Below, in pieces: positions 54,329-63,895 of a DNA stretch of 64,000 nt; the stretch's first letter is position 1, and each line of letters opens with the position of its first letter. The position numbers and the translations under genes are program-made. A model generated the notes under the pieces. The model was not told the DNA's origin and made no database searches. It saw nothing but the letters and a program-made list of their open reading frames with translations. This stretch comes from Algimonas arctica (GTDB lineage Bacteria; Pseudomonadota; Alphaproteobacteria; Caulobacterales; Maricaulaceae), in the NCBI RefSeq assembly GCF_014652695.1, contig NZ_BMZH01000006.1:120588-184587 (forward strand), given 5' to 3'.

Positions 54329-57300
54329 TTACTCTGCGGCCTCGCTCACAGGAATTTCCAATCGGCCGATCATTTCCTTTGGAATGACCTGCCAGAATTT
54401 TCCGCGCTGGTGATCCCATTCGGCGAGTAGCGTTTGCGAAAAATCAGAGCCTGTCGCTTCGAAATGTCGGCGGACGAGATCTTTGAGTTCGCTCTCGTAA
54501 TGCTCAGAGCTGAGCCGCTGCCAGACGACATTGTCGGGATTCACGGCTTTTTCGAAATCATCATATTCATCGAACACATAGGCCATGCCGCCCGTCATGC
54601 CGGCCCCGAAATTATCACCAACACTGCCCAGCACGACGACCGTGCCGCCGGTCATATATTCGCAGCCATTGGTGCCCAGCCCTTCGACGACGGAGACCGC
54701 GCCACTATTGCGTACGGCAAACCGTTCACCCGCGCGTCCCGACGCCATAAGCGTCCCGGACGTTGCGCCGTAAAGGCAGGTATTGCCGATAATGGCACTG
54801 TGGTGCGGCTCGATCTGGGTGCGTCCCTGAGGAGACACGAAAATTTCAGCGCCGCTGAGCCCCTTGCCAACATAATCATTAGAATCGCCGTCCACGACGA
54901 GGCGCAAGCCCCGGATACCGAATGCGCCAAGGCTTTGCCCGGCACTCCCGCGCAGGCGCACGGTCAGTTGCCCATCCGGCGCACCTTCTGCGCCAAAGCG
55001 TTTGTAAATATGATGTGACGTGCGCGTCCCGACGGCGCGGTGCGTGTTCGAAACCGCATAGGTCAGGTGGGTCTTCTCGCCCCGCTCAAACAGTTGCGCG
55101 GCGTCCGCCACGATCTGAACATCGAGCGTATCCGGCACTTCGACACGTTGATGGCGCGCATCAAAAACGGCTTCATTGTCCACCTTCGCCAAAATCGGAT
55201 TCAGATCGAGGTCATCGAGATTTTCCGCGCCTCGGCTGACCTGTGTGAGAAGGTCCGTCCGACCGATAATATCTTCGAGTCGCTCGACCCCGAGGGACGC
55301 GAGGATTTCGCGGACTTCCTCGGCGATAAAGGTCATCAGATTGATGACTTTTTCGGGCGTCCCTGTGAACCGTTCCCGCAGGGCCGGATCTTGCACACAG
55401 ACCCCAACGGGGCAGGTGTTAGAATGGCACTGGCGAACCATGATACAACCCATCGCCACAAGGCTGAGCGTACCGATACCATATTCCTCGGCGCCCAACA
55501 TGGCGGCAATGACGATGTCGCGGCCCGTCTTCAATCCGCCATCTGTGCGCAAGGTGATGCGTTGTCGCAGATTATTTAATGTGAGCACTTGATGGGCTTC
55601 GCTGAGACCCAATTCCCAAGGGATGCCGGCATATTTTAATGACGTGTTGGGCGATGCGCCCGTGCCGCCATTATGGCCCGCAATCAGGATGGTGTCGGCT
55701 TTGGCCTTCGCGACGCCGGCCGCAATTGTACCGACGCCGGAACTTGCGACCAGCTTGACGCAGACGCGCGCCGTCGGGTTGATTTGTTTGAGGTCATATA
55801 TCAGCTGCGCCAAATCTTCGATCGAGTAAATATCGTGATGTGGCGGCGGGGAAATCAGCGTCACGCCGGGTGTGGCGTTGCGGAATTTCGCAATCATTTC
55901 TGTGACCTTGAAACCGGGCAGCTGCCCGCCTTCGCCGGGTTTTGCGCCCTGTGCGACTTTAATTTCAATCTCGCGGCATTGGTTGAGATATTCCGCCGTG
56001 ACACCAAAGCGACCAGATGCGATCTGTTTGACGGCGCTGTTCGGATTATCCCCATTGGGGAGGGGGGTGTAACGCGCGCGGTCTTCGCCGCCTTCGCCGG
56101 AGACGGATTTCGCGCCAATTCGGTTCATGGCGATATTGAGCGTGCCGTGTGCTTCCGGTGACAACGCGCCGAGGCTCATGCCGGGCGTGCAGAAGCGCCG
56201 CCGGATTTCGTTGACGCTTTGCACTTTCGACAAGGGAACGGGGTCGGCCAAGGGTTTAATATCAAGCAGATCGCGTACCTGGATCGGTCCGCCTGCGTTC
56301 ACAACATCGGCGTATTTCCGATAGAGTTCATAATCTTCACGTCCCACGGCTTCTTGCAACATGTGGATCATGTCGGCGGTGTAAGCGTGGCGTTCACCTT
56401 TTGCGCGAACCTTATAAAGTCCGCCAATCGGCAAGCGCACAACAGCGGACTCATAGGCCAAATCGTGGATGGCGAGCAGTTTGGTTTCGATACCGGCGAG
56501 GCCAATACCGGAAATTCGGCTGGTCATGCCGGGGAAAAACTCACCGACGAGGGCTCGCGACAGCCCCAAGGCTTCGAAGTTTAATCCGCCCCGGTAAGAG
56601 CTGATGACGGAAATCCCCATTTTTGAAATGATCTTCAACAGACCATTCTCAATCGCGAGTTTGTAGCGCGCGACAGCCTCATCCATGTCAATGTCGAGCA
56701 GACCGCGACGGACACGATCTTGGACGGAGGCTTGTGCCATATACGCGTTCACGGCGGTTGCACCCGCCCCAATCAAGACCGCGAAATAATGCGTATCAAG
56801 ACATTCGGCTGAACGAACAATGATGGAGCAGGATGAGCGCAAGCCCGCGTCTTTGAGCTGTTGTTGCGCCGCAGCCGTCGCCAGAATACTTGGCACAGCC
56901 GCGCGAAATTCACTCACATTTTCATCACTCAGGACGATGATTTCAACGCCTTCGCGAACCGCCGTCTCAGCTTCAGACCGAATGCGTTGTAAGGTCTCGA
57001 CGAGACTGCGACCGGCGACTGTGTCGGCGGCGGGAACATCAAATGTGCAATCGATGACCTTCAGCCGTTTATCCATCATGGTTTCGAATTTGGCATACAT
57101 GCCGTTCGTCATGACCGGGCTTTCAAGGACCAGCATTTCGTAGGTCTGACTGCCTGACTCGGCGAGGATATTGCGCAGATTTCTGAACCGCGTCTTCAGA
57201 CCCATCACCCGTGTTTCGCGCAAGGGGTCAATCGGCGGGTTCGTGACTTGGCTGAAGTTCTGACGGAAGAAATGCGATAACGGGCGGTAAAAATCTGACA

Positions 57301-58843
57301 ACACAGCCAAGGGCGTGTCGTCGCCCATCGAGCCGATGGATTCTTTGGCCGCTTCCGCCATTGGGGTCAGAATGACTTCCATGTCTTCCAATGTCTGCCC
57401 GCAGGAGACTTGACGACGGACCAGCGTTTCACCGGAGAGGGTCGCGTCCGGTTCCGGACCTGAAAGGGCCTCATCAAGATTGACGGACTTTTTCAGCCAT
57501 TTTTTATACGGGCGTTTGTCGGCCAACTCATTGATGATGTCAGTCGAGTTGTAAAAGCGACCTTCTTCCAGATCGACCGCGATCATGCGGCCCGGTTGTA
57601 AGGCGCCGCGTTTGACGATCTCGCCTTCATCCATTGGACACATGCCCGTTTCCGAGCCGACGGCCAGAATGCCGTCCTTGCTAATCGAATAGCGCAAAGG
57701 GCGGAGTCCGTTCCGGTCCAGACCGGCCATAACCCAGCGCCCATCATACGCGGCAATGGCGGCGGGGCCATCCCACGGCTCCATCACAGAGTTGCAATAG
57801 GCGTAGAGCGAGCGCCAACTCTCGGGCATCAAGTCGCCGCGCTTGGAGTAGGCTTCGGGGATGAGCAGTGTTTTTGCCATCGGGGCGGTTCGACCCGCGC
57901 GCACCAACAGTTCAAACACCGCGTCGAGGGCAGCGGAATCCGAACTGCCCTTTTGGATGATAGGTTTCACATCTTCGGCGCGTTCTTTAAATGCGGAGCT
58001 CGCCATTTTGATCTCATGGTTCTTCATGAAATTGATGTTGGCTTTGACCGTATTGATCTCACCATTATGAGCCAACATCCGGAACGGTTGCGCCAACCAC
58101 CATTGCGGGAACGTGTTGGTCGAATAGCGCTGATGATAAATTGCAGCGCGAGAAACGAACCGCTCATCGGTCAGGTCGGGGAAAAACTTGTCGATATCCT
58201 GCGCGAGGAACATGCCCTTATAAATAATTGTTTGGACCGAGAGTGAGCTGACATAGAAGCTCGGAATTTGCGCTTCGATGACGCGTTTTTCGATCCGGCG
58301 ACGAATGACGAACAGCTCCCGCTCCAACGCATTGCCTTTGCGGCCTTGCGGATCGCGGAACATGACTTGTTCGATCTCGGGGCGGGTCGCTTTGGCTTTG
58401 TCGCCGATCACGTCAATGTCGATGGGGACTTGGCGCCAACCGTAAATATAGAACCCTTCACGGATCAACTCGCTCTCGACGATGGTTCGCGCGGCTTCTT
58501 GCGCGGTCATATCGATCCGGGGGAGGAAAATCATGCCCACGGCGATTTTAGCGGTCGAAGGTTTGTGGCCTGTCCCTTCGACTTGGGCCCGGAAAAATCC
58601 TTGGGGAATATCGAGACGAATGCCTGCGCCGTCACCTGTTTTTCCGTCTGCATCCACCGCGCCTCGGTGCCAGACATTTTTGAGCGCCTGAATGGATTTT
58701 TCGACCACGTCGCGGCGGGGTTTGCCGTCAATCGCGGCGACAAGTCCCACCCCACAGGAGGCTTTTTCATGCGCCGGATCATAGGCGTTAGCCGCGATCA
58801 AGGCGTCGCGTTTTGTTTCGTAATCGGTGAGCCAGTCAGTCAT
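54329..58843 (-). CDS. gltB: Glutamate synthase large subunit
   Basis: A 1504-residue NADPH-GOGAT alpha subunit. The N-terminal Ntn amidotransferase releases ammonia from glutamine; its nucleophile Cys lies in SCGVGLVA (about residue 30) after a propeptide. Later come the central domain, the FMN/2-oxoglutarate synthase domain with the [3Fe-4S] cysteines (CIMVRQCHSNTCPVGVC, about residue 1125) and the C-terminal beta-helix (GXXG repeats). It is the last gene of gltD-GFA-gltB, overlapping GFA by 8 bases. The frame is open upstream to 58864. Together with glnA it completes the GS-GOGAT route. Confidence 0.97.
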   Translation of the reverse strand: MTDWLTDYETKRDALIAANAYDPAHEKASCGVGLVAAIDGKPRRDVVEKSIQALKNVWHRGAVDADGKTGDGAGIRLDIPQGFFRAQVEGTGHKPSTAKIAVGMIFLPRIDMTAQEAARTIVESELIREGFYIYGWRQVPIDIDVIGDKAKATRPEIEQVMFRDPQGRKGNALERELFVIRRRIEKRVIEAQIPSFYVSSLSVQTIIYKGMFLAQDIDKFFPDLTDERFVSRAAIYHQRYSTNTFPQWWLAQPFRMLAHNGEINTVKANINFMKNHEIKMASSAFKERAEDVKPIIQKGSSDSAALDAVFELLVRAGRTAPMAKTLLIPEAYSKRGDLMPESWRSLYAYCNSVMEPWDGPAAIAAYDGRWVMAGLDRNGLRPLRYSISKDGILAVGSETGMCPMDEGEIVKRGALQPGRMIAVDLEEGRFYNSTDIINELADKRPYKKWLKKSVNLDEALSGPEPDATLSGETLVRRQVSCGQTLEDMEVILTPMAEAAKESIGSMGDDTPLAVLSDFYRPLSHFFRQNFSQVTNPPIDPLRETRVMGLKTRFRNLRNILAESGSQTYEMLVLESPVMTNGMYAKFETMMDKRLKVIDCTFDVPAADTVAGRSLVETLQRIRSEAETAVREGVEIIVLSDENVSEFRAAVPSILATAAAQQQLKDAGLRSSCSIIVRSAECLDTHYFAVLIGAGATAVNAYMAQASVQDRVRRGLLDIDMDEAVARYKLAIENGLLKIISKMGISVISSYRGGLNFEALGLSRALVGEFFPGMTSRISGIGLAGIETKLLAIHDLAYESAVVRLPIGGLYKVRAKGERHAYTADMIHMLQEAVGREDYELYRKYADVVNAGGPIQVRDLLDIKPLADPVPLSKVQSVNEIRRRFCTPGMSLGALSPEAHGTLNIAMNRIGAKSVSGEGGEDRARYTPLPNGDNPNSAVKQIASGRFGVTAEYLNQCREIEIKVAQGAKPGEGGQLPGFKVTEMIAKFRNATPGVTLISPPPHHDIYSIEDLAQLIYDLKQINPTARVCVKLVASSGVGTIAAGVAKAKADTILIAGHNGGTGASPNTSLKYAGIPWELGLSEAHQVLTLNNLRQRITLRTDGGLKTGRDIVIAAMLGAEEYGIGTLSLVAMGCIMVRQCHSNTCPVGVCVQDPALRERFTGTPEKVINLMTFIAEEVREILASLGVERLEDIIGRTDLLTQVSRGAENLDDLDLNPILAKVDNEAVFDARHQRVEVPDTLDVQIVADAAQLFERGEKTHLTYAVSNTHRAVGTRTSHHIYKRFGAEGAPDGQLTVRLRGSAGQSLGAFGIRGLRLVVDGDSNDYVGKGLSGAEIFVSPQGRTQIEPHHSAIIGNTCLYGATSGTLMASGRAGERFAVRNSGAVSVVEGLGTNGCEYMTGGTVVVLGSVGDNFGAGMTGGMAYVFDEYDDFEKAVNPDNVVWQRLSSEHYESELKDLVRRHFEATGSDFSQTLLAEWDHQRGKFWQVIPKEMIGRLEIPVSEAAE

Positions 58844-59288
58844 TGTCGTCGTCTTTCTGGGCATCTAATTTTTGGAATGAAGCAAAAGCTTCGGCTGCAG
58901 TGAGGCGAGGGCGCTCGCCGGAGAAGTCGTAAAAATCGGGTTTTTCGTCGATGAAATATTCGCGGCTCAGTGTCAGGCCGCGCGGCATATCGAGGCATCC
59001 TGACGACACGGACGTGAAGGCTGAGCCTTTGAGATTATAAAAAAGCGACGTACCACACTCGCCGCAAAATCCACGCCTCGCCCATGCCGAACTCTCATAC
59101 CATTTTAGTGCATCTGATTGGGTCAGCGTAATGCCGTTGTGAAACCCAACGCCCATGTAGGGACCGCCGTTAAGGTGTCGGCAGGTTGCGCAATGACAGG
59201 CATCGACACCTTTGACAGGGCCTTTGCCTTCAAATTTTACCGCGCCGCAGTGGCATTGACCGTGTGTGTTGGATGGCGCGTCGATCAT
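58836..59288 (-). CDS. GFA family protein (glutathione-dependent formaldehyde-activating-like)
   Basis: A 150-residue Mss4-fold zinc protein. Cys motifs are GQCHCGAVKF (about residues 11-20), ACHCATCRHLNG (about 30) and GFCGECGTSLFY (about 73). The family includes S-(hydroxymethyl)glutathione synthase-like proteins but function is mostly unassigned. It lies between gltD and gltB, overlapping both by 4 to 8 bases, so it belongs to the glutamate synthase operon. Confidence 0.9.
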   Translation of the reverse strand: MIDAPSNTHGQCHCGAVKFEGKGPVKGVDACHCATCRHLNGGPYMGVGFHNGITLTQSDALKWYESSAWARRGFCGECGTSLFYNLKGSAFTSVSSGCLDMPRGLTLSREYFIDEKPDFYDFSGERPRLTAAEAFASFQKLDAQKDDDND

Positions 59289-60712
59289 TCCGCCGCCTCT
59301 TTCATCTCGGCCCGCTCTAATGCGCGGAGATATTTATGCATCGCGGCCGCGGCATCGCGGCCTTCGCGGATCGCCCAGACGACGAGGCTTGCCCCGCGCA
59401 CAATATCACCCGCCGCATAGACGCCGGGCAGGTTGGTCTCAAACGTCAGAGGGTTGGCGCGCACTGTGCCCCAACGCGTCGTTGTAACCTCTTCGGACAG
59501 GTCGTTCATATTTTCAGGCGTGAAGCCCAGTGCGGCGATGACCATGTCGGCGGTCACGTCGAAATCCGCGCCGGGTACAGCTTCTGGCGATTGCCGTCCG
59601 GAAGGGTCTTTCGGGCCAAGACGCATGCGGTCCGCGCGGACTGAGTTGGCGACGCCGTTCGTATCCGCGACAGATTTCGGACTGGCGAGCCATTCAAACC
59701 GCACGCCTTCTTCTTGCGCGTTGGCGGTTTCACGGCGTGATCCCGGCATGTTGGCGTGGTCGCGACGATAGAGACAGGTCACGGATTTCGCGCCTTGGCG
59801 CACCGCTGTGCGCACGCAGTCCATGGCCGTATCGCCGCCGCCGATGACGACGACGTCTTTGCCGTCCGCCGTCTCGCTCGTGACCACATCGCCGAGCCCG
59901 CGTTTATTGCTATCGATCAGGAAATCGAGCGCAGGCCGAACGCCATGAGCGCCGCTCCCCGGCACGGTCAGGCCTCGCGCCTTATACACGCCCGTCGCGA
60001 TCAAGATCGCTTGATGTTTTTCGCGCAGTTTCTCGAAGCTAATATCCGTGCCGATATTGCAGTTCAGCACAAATTTAATTCCGCCGTCCGCGAGCCGTTT
60101 TGTGCGCCGCTCAACGATCTCTTTTTCGAGCTTAAAATTCGGAATGCCGTAGATCAGTAGCCCGCCCGCGCGGTCATGCCGATCATAGACCGTGACTTGC
60201 CAGCCCTCAATGCGCAGTTGTTCGGCGCAAGCGAGGCCCGCCGGCCCTGCGCCGATGATCCCGACGGACGCCCCGCGTTCCCGCCGCACTTTGAGCGGCT
60301 CAATCCAGCCGTTGTCCCACGCCGTGTCGGTGAGATATTTTTCGACCGAACCGATCGTGACCGTGCCGTGCCCGCTTTGCTCGATGACGCAAGAGCCTTC
60401 GCAGAGGCGGTCCTGCGGACAAATCCGGCCGCAGATTTCCGGCATATTATTCGTCGCGTCGGAAATTTCCCACGCCTCTTTGATCCGCCCTTCCGCTGTC
60501 AGCTTCAACCAGTCCGGAATATTGTTTTCGAGCGGACAGTGATTCTGACAAAATGGCACGCCGCATTGCGAGCAGCGCGAGGCTTGTTCTTCGGCTTTGG
60601 CTTCGATGAACGGGCCGTAAATTTCCAGAAAGTCGTCGCGGCGCGCGGTCGCGTCGCGTTTTTCCGGCATCTCGCGTTCGGTCGAAACGAATTGCAGCAT
60701 GCGCTCAGCCAT
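59285..60712 (-). CDS. gltD: Glutamate synthase small subunit
   Basis: A 475-residue beta subunit that delivers NADPH electrons to GltB. Two N-terminal [4Fe-4S] motifs are visible: CSQCGVPFCQNHCP (about residue 45) and CGRICPQDRLCEGSC (about 95). FAD-binding GIIGAGPAGLACAEQL (about 147) and NADPH-binding VIGGGDTAMDCVRTA (about 280) follow. Start MAERMLQFV at 60712 is preferred to the open frame at 60730. It heads the gltD-GFA-gltB operon. Confidence 0.96.
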   Translation of the reverse strand: MAERMLQFVSTEREMPEKRDATARRDDFLEIYGPFIEAKAEEQASRCSQCGVPFCQNHCPLENNIPDWLKLTAEGRIKEAWEISDATNNMPEICGRICPQDRLCEGSCVIEQSGHGTVTIGSVEKYLTDTAWDNGWIEPLKVRRERGASVGIIGAGPAGLACAEQLRIEGWQVTVYDRHDRAGGLLIYGIPNFKLEKEIVERRTKRLADGGIKFVLNCNIGTDISFEKLREKHQAILIATGVYKARGLTVPGSGAHGVRPALDFLIDSNKRGLGDVVTSETADGKDVVVIGGGDTAMDCVRTAVRQGAKSVTCLYRRDHANMPGSRRETANAQEEGVRFEWLASPKSVADTNGVANSVRADRMRLGPKDPSGRQSPEAVPGADFDVTADMVIAALGFTPENMNDLSEEVTTTRWGTVRANPLTFETNLPGVYAAGDIVRGASLVVWAIREGRDAAAAMHKYLRALERAEMKEAAE

Positions 60713-60844
60713 TGTCGCGGTCCCTTTCAAACAGCCGAGAAACGCCCCGGCAAGGGGCCGCTATAGCGCAACCGTTTCGGTTACGCTATGAGGTGCGACA
60801 ATTTGTCAACATTCGGATAAAATCCGAAAATTGAAACGTCTATT

Positions 60845-61669
60845 TTACTCCTCCAAGCTCGCCCGCAAAGGCCCCTCTTGCGGCATGCCGATGGCGTGGA
60901 AACCGCCGTCGACGTGGTGGGTTTCGCCCGTGCAAGACAGCCCCAAGTCCGAGAGTAGATAAAGCGCGGCGCCGGCGACGCCCTTGCTATCCGTATTATC
61001 CTGCATCGCGCTCGCCGCTTTGTTGAACCTGAACATGTGACGGCCAGAACCGATGCCCGCCGCCGCCAACGTCTTGATCGGTCCGGCGGAAATCGCATTG
61101 ACGCGAATGCCGCGCGGGCCGAGATCGGCGGCGAGATAGCGTGTCGAGGCTTCGAGCGCCGCTTTCGCCACCCCCATGACATTGTAATTCGGGATTACGC
61201 GCTCGCTGCCCAAATAGGTCAGCGTCACCATCGCGCCGTCATCATTCATGATGGCCGCCGCGCGCCGCGCCGCATCGACGAAACTATAGGCCGAAATATC
61301 GAGCGCGGATTTGAACCCTTCGCGCGTCGTTTTCTCGATGAACGAGCCGTCGAGCTGATCCTTGCCCGCAAAGGCAATGGCGTGGACGAGAAAGTCGATC
61401 TTGCCCCATTTGGCTTCCAGCGCCGCGAACACGGCTTCCATCTGATCATCATTGGTCACGTCACAATCGAGCAAAAACTCGGAGCCAACACTCGCCGCCA
61501 GCGGCTTGACGCGCCGTTCCAGCTTTTCGCCCTGAAACGTAAAGGCCAGCTCTGCGCCTTGCGCGGCGAGCTGCTGTGCAATCGCCCAGGCGATCGAATT
61601 CTTATTCGCGACGCCCATGATCAGGCCGCGTTTGCCGGCCATTAACGTGCCAGTGGGAAATTCAGACAT
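60845..61669 (-). CDS. fabI: Enoyl-ACP reductase FabI
   Basis: A 274-residue NADH-dependent enoyl-ACP reductase, the last step of each fatty-acid elongation round. Features: the FabI-type cofactor motif GVANKNSIAWAIA (about residues 19-31), FTFQGEKLERRV, VHAIAFA, and the Tyr-x6-Lys of YNVMGVAKAALE. The substrate lid region reads GIGSGRHMF, and the C-terminus is SCTGETHHVDGGFHAIG. It lies 132 bases before gltD on the same strand. Confidence 0.95.
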   Translation of the reverse strand: MSEFPTGTLMAGKRGLIMGVANKNSIAWAIAQQLAAQGAELAFTFQGEKLERRVKPLAASVGSEFLLDCDVTNDDQMEAVFAALEAKWGKIDFLVHAIAFAGKDQLDGSFIEKTTREGFKSALDISAYSFVDAARRAAAIMNDDGAMVTLTYLGSERVIPNYNVMGVAKAALEASTRYLAADLGPRGIRVNAISAGPIKTLAAAGIGSGRHMFRFNKAASAMQDNTDSKGVAGAALYLLSDLGLSCTGETHHVDGGFHAIGMPQEGPLRASLEE

Positions 61670-61683
61670 AACGATCCTACTTA

Positions 61684-61722
61684 TAAAAAAAGACGCGACC
61701 TTAAACTTTTTGAGGCCGCGTC
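61684..61722 (-). terminator. Rho-independent terminator of the lipoprotein gene
   Basis: On the reverse strand GACGCGGCC and GGTCGCGTC form a 9-bp stem with one G-U pair and a 13-base loop, followed by seven T. It lies between the lipoprotein gene at 61776-62093 and fabI. Confidence 0.86.
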
Positions 61723-61775
61723 ATCCAAAGTTTCAGTTAATGAAAGAGCCGCAAAAGCAAACTCAGAACTTTCGA

Positions 61776-62093
61776 TTAATTGCTCACACCGGGAGCTTTG
61801 CTGCGTTGAATGCTTTCTGTTGCTTCGCGGTCCGCTGCGGCGCGCGCGTCCCATTGTGCTTGCGTCGCACAGACTCTTTTGTTGAACTTTGATCCTACGA
61901 CAGTTGTTTTTTTACAAATCAAACTGTCATCGACTTCAGCTTTTTTCGTCGTCGTCTCGGCAGATGTTGTCACAGCCGATGCGTCAGCCATCATTGTCGT
62001 TGTTTCTGTTGTTGCGCAGGCACTAAGCGCAAACAGGGCGACGGTGATGCATGCTGTGTGGTTGAGTGTCGTAAGGGATAAAAGCGTTTTCAT
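61776..62093 (-). CDS. Small lipoprotein of unknown function
   Basis: A 105-residue protein starting MKTLLSLTTLNHTACITVAL with a lipobox LSAC at about residues 23-26 and an AAGGAG site upstream of ATG 62093. The mature part is Thr/Ala-rich, then has two cysteines (LICKKTTVVGSKFNKRVCATQAQWDARA), a pattern (C-x-C, RVC-xx-xxW) often seen in short alphaproteobacterial envelope proteins. A terminator follows. The open frame reaches 62246 but the lipobox-first start is clear. Confidence 0.75.
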   Translation of the reverse strand: MKTLLSLTTLNHTACITVALFALSACATTETTTMMADASAVTTSAETTTKKAEVDDSLICKKTTVVGSKFNKRVCATQAQWDARAAADREATESIQRSKAPGVSN

Positions 62094-62239
62094 GAGGGTG
62101 GCTCCTTTAGTTAATGGGAGCCGCATACCAATCCAGATCAGATTTGACCAGCGTGATTCAAGGGCGCTAAAATGTATATCTTCTATACCTATTGATCTAA
62201 TCATGTGGTGTGAGGCGCAGATCGAGACTGGACTTGGCC

Positions 62240-62743
62240 TCACCACGCGTCCTTGCGCGCTGTCCGCTTACGCGCCTGAGGCGGAGACAACCAATCCTCC
62301 CGTAGCGCGCGGCCTCGGCGCGTGTGTGACCCCATCCGCACGGGCCAATTAATCGGGGCAAGCGCGTGATCCGGGGGGAGGCGGTGCTCCGTATTGATCG
62401 TGTCGATCTCCGCGCGCAGTAGATCCTCATACAGGCCGCGCCCAAAGCTCCCACAGGCGGCGCAGCTTTTGCGCTGTGTCGAGAGCGCCACCAGTTCCGC
62501 CCGCACCCGCGCCCGCGCGAGTGTAAGCAGATCGCGGTGCCATTCCGGGCTTTCGATGAAGGCGATCAAGGCCGCACGCTCGGCGCGGATCTCGGCGCGA
62601 AGGGCGCGCATCTCGGCGCGAACGGCCTCCGTCTCGGCATGGGCGGCGACAACCTCCGCTTCGGCGTCGCGGGCGCGAACCCGCAGGCGGTAGGTCGCAC
62701 GGCAATGATCCTGTGTGTTGGGGAGCCTCGGGTCGGGGCGCAT
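62240..62743 (-). CDS. Hypothetical Arg/Ala-rich coiled-coil protein
   Basis: A 167-residue ORF starting MRPDPRLPNTQDHCRATYRL at 62743. Residues about 25-75 form a long heptad-like Ala/Glu/Arg coiled coil (AETEAVRAEMRALRAEIRAE), followed by SCAACGSFGRGLY with a CxxC and a basic C-terminus. No family recognised. It is in a region containing REP-like repeats and an insertion sequence, so it may belong to an acquired segment. Coding status is moderately supported by its length and composition. Confidence 0.5.
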   Translation of the reverse strand: MRPDPRLPNTQDHCRATYRLRVRARDAEAEVVAAHAETEAVRAEMRALRAEIRAERAALIAFIESPEWHRDLLTLARARVRAELVALSTQRKSCAACGSFGRGLYEDLLRAEIDTINTEHRLPPDHALAPINWPVRMGSHTRRGRALREDWLSPPQARKRTARKDAW

Positions 62744-62800
62744 GGGCGGGTCCTTTGTGATGGGAGGGGGTGATGGAAGGAAGGGCGGGAAGGTCACACC

Positions 62801-62893
62801 GTCCCCGGCCTTCATGGCCGGGGTCTTGCGACGCGGGGTACGGTCTTAATCCGGCACGATCCCGAGAGAGGCCCCGGCCCTCAAGGCCGGGGA
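62801..62893. repeat. REP-like inverted pair (BIME-type)
   Basis: Two hairpins share the same arms: ccccggcc-ttcat-ggccgggg (62803-62823) and ccccggcc-ctcaa-ggccgggg (62872-62892). The second, read on the opposite strand, repeats the first almost exactly (gtccccggcctt...ggccgggg), so the pair is in inverted orientation about 48 bases apart. This is the layout of REP/BIME elements mobilised by RAYT transposases. No RAYT gene is in the window. Confidence 0.75.
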
Positions 62894-63492
62894 CGATCAT
62901 AGATTAAGACAGCCGTCCCCACCCAGCCGACAACGTCCGATCAGGCGGCTCGGCCTGACACGCAAAGCAACATAGGGCGCGGACTCCCATCCATTGATGG
63001 ACAGGGGAATTAAAGCACCATTTTACAACGAACCAAAGTCCGCGCGAAGGTGATCGGATCAACCCCGCCGTCTGATTTTGCGGCGCATCCGGGCGGACCA
63101 CGGCCTAACCCTACGGCAGGAACGTACTCCCGCAGGGATCAATGGCGCGCGCAGCCCGCAAAGACCCGCAACAAATCCAAACGAGGGACCCATGGGCGCC
63201 AAACGGGTGCATAATCCCGCGCGGCCTCCCGCTCCGGTGTGTGCGGTTCACGGTCGCCCGCAAACCAAACGCGGGACGTCCCCCGCACACACACCCAAGC
63301 CCTCACACCTGCCCACCACACCGAGGGTCTATGCACCTCCCTATGTCTGTGGCGGACGGGGTGAGGGTAGGGGAGGTTTTGTAGGCGGGGATTTATTTTT
63401 CGTGAAATTTCATACTACATCTGCGATAGAGAACTGCACAGGCTTTTTTGAACTCGAATTGCAGAAATGATTTAGGTTTAATAGTTATAAAC
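62894..63492. other. Apparently gene-free, compositionally mixed stretch
   Basis: About 600 bases without a supported gene. The first 480 bases are GC-rich with proline/arginine-rich short frames on both strands that look like chance ORFs. After about 63380 the sequence turns strongly AT-rich. This is the junction between the normal chromosome and the AT-rich gene and IS end. Confidence 0.5.
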
Positions 63493-63891
63493 TTATTTTA
63501 TCAGTAAATCCCGCATTACTTTATCAGAAATAAAGAGTTTGCCAGATTTAATCATAGCGCTCAATTCATTAATGAAGCCTACTTCAGCGCTTTTCGAAGA
63601 ATATTTTCCTGCATCAATTAGATGGCGTTTAAAATACAGAAGCGCACCCGCAAGAGAAGTGAAATCAAACTTTTTATGTTTAGATGAAACTTGTTTCAGA
63701 GACCTTAAAAAAGAAGCGTATCGGCTTTTATCATTTCCATGAATACTAATTATTACTGCGCGTTTAGCCGCATTTCCAAGGTGTCTTGAGAGATTATAGT
63801 CAAAATCATCGCAATTTAACGAGGCATTATAGGCATTTATATTGCTTTGAATAGCTTTGAAGGCAAACTTGATCGCTTCATCAGGGGCCAT
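63493..63891 (-). CDS. AT-rich hypothetical gene, 5' end abutting an IS element
   Basis: A 132-residue ORF from ATG 63891 to a stop at 63493. The codon use is far more AT-rich than its neighbours, suggesting horizontal acquisition. The protein is helical, with Lys/Ser/Ala-rich segments, and I recognise no family. The frame is open to an ATG at 63921, but bases from 63896 outward are the end of an IS3-family element, so the first ten codons of that longer frame are IS sequence. The original 5' end was probably removed or displaced by the insertion. No ribosome-binding site precedes 63891. Confidence 0.5.
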   Translation of the reverse strand: MAPDEAIKFAFKAIQSNINAYNASLNCDDFDYNLSRHLGNAAKRAVIISIHGNDKSRYASFLRSLKQVSSKHKKFDFTSLAGALLYFKRHLIDAGKYSSKSAEVGFINELSAMIKSGKLFISDKVMRDLLIK

Positions 63892-63895
63892 GTAT

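Noticed and set aside
54434..55018. Open frames on the forward strand across gltB
   Set aside because: gltB is unambiguous on the reverse strand over the whole span; the forward frames are long only because of GC-rich codon bias.
62801..62893. Considered as a CRISPR repeat pair or a terminator
   Set aside because: The two hairpins are inverted rather than direct, only two copies exist, and neither is followed by a T-run.
62904..63101. 65-codon reverse frame with CCFAC
   Set aside because: Short, no ribosome-binding site, and no similarity noticed; kept out as unsupported.
63078..63470. 130-codon frame and overlapping frames on both strands
   Set aside because: Low-complexity Pro/Arg-rich translation, no start signal, and the frame runs through the abrupt change to AT-rich DNA.
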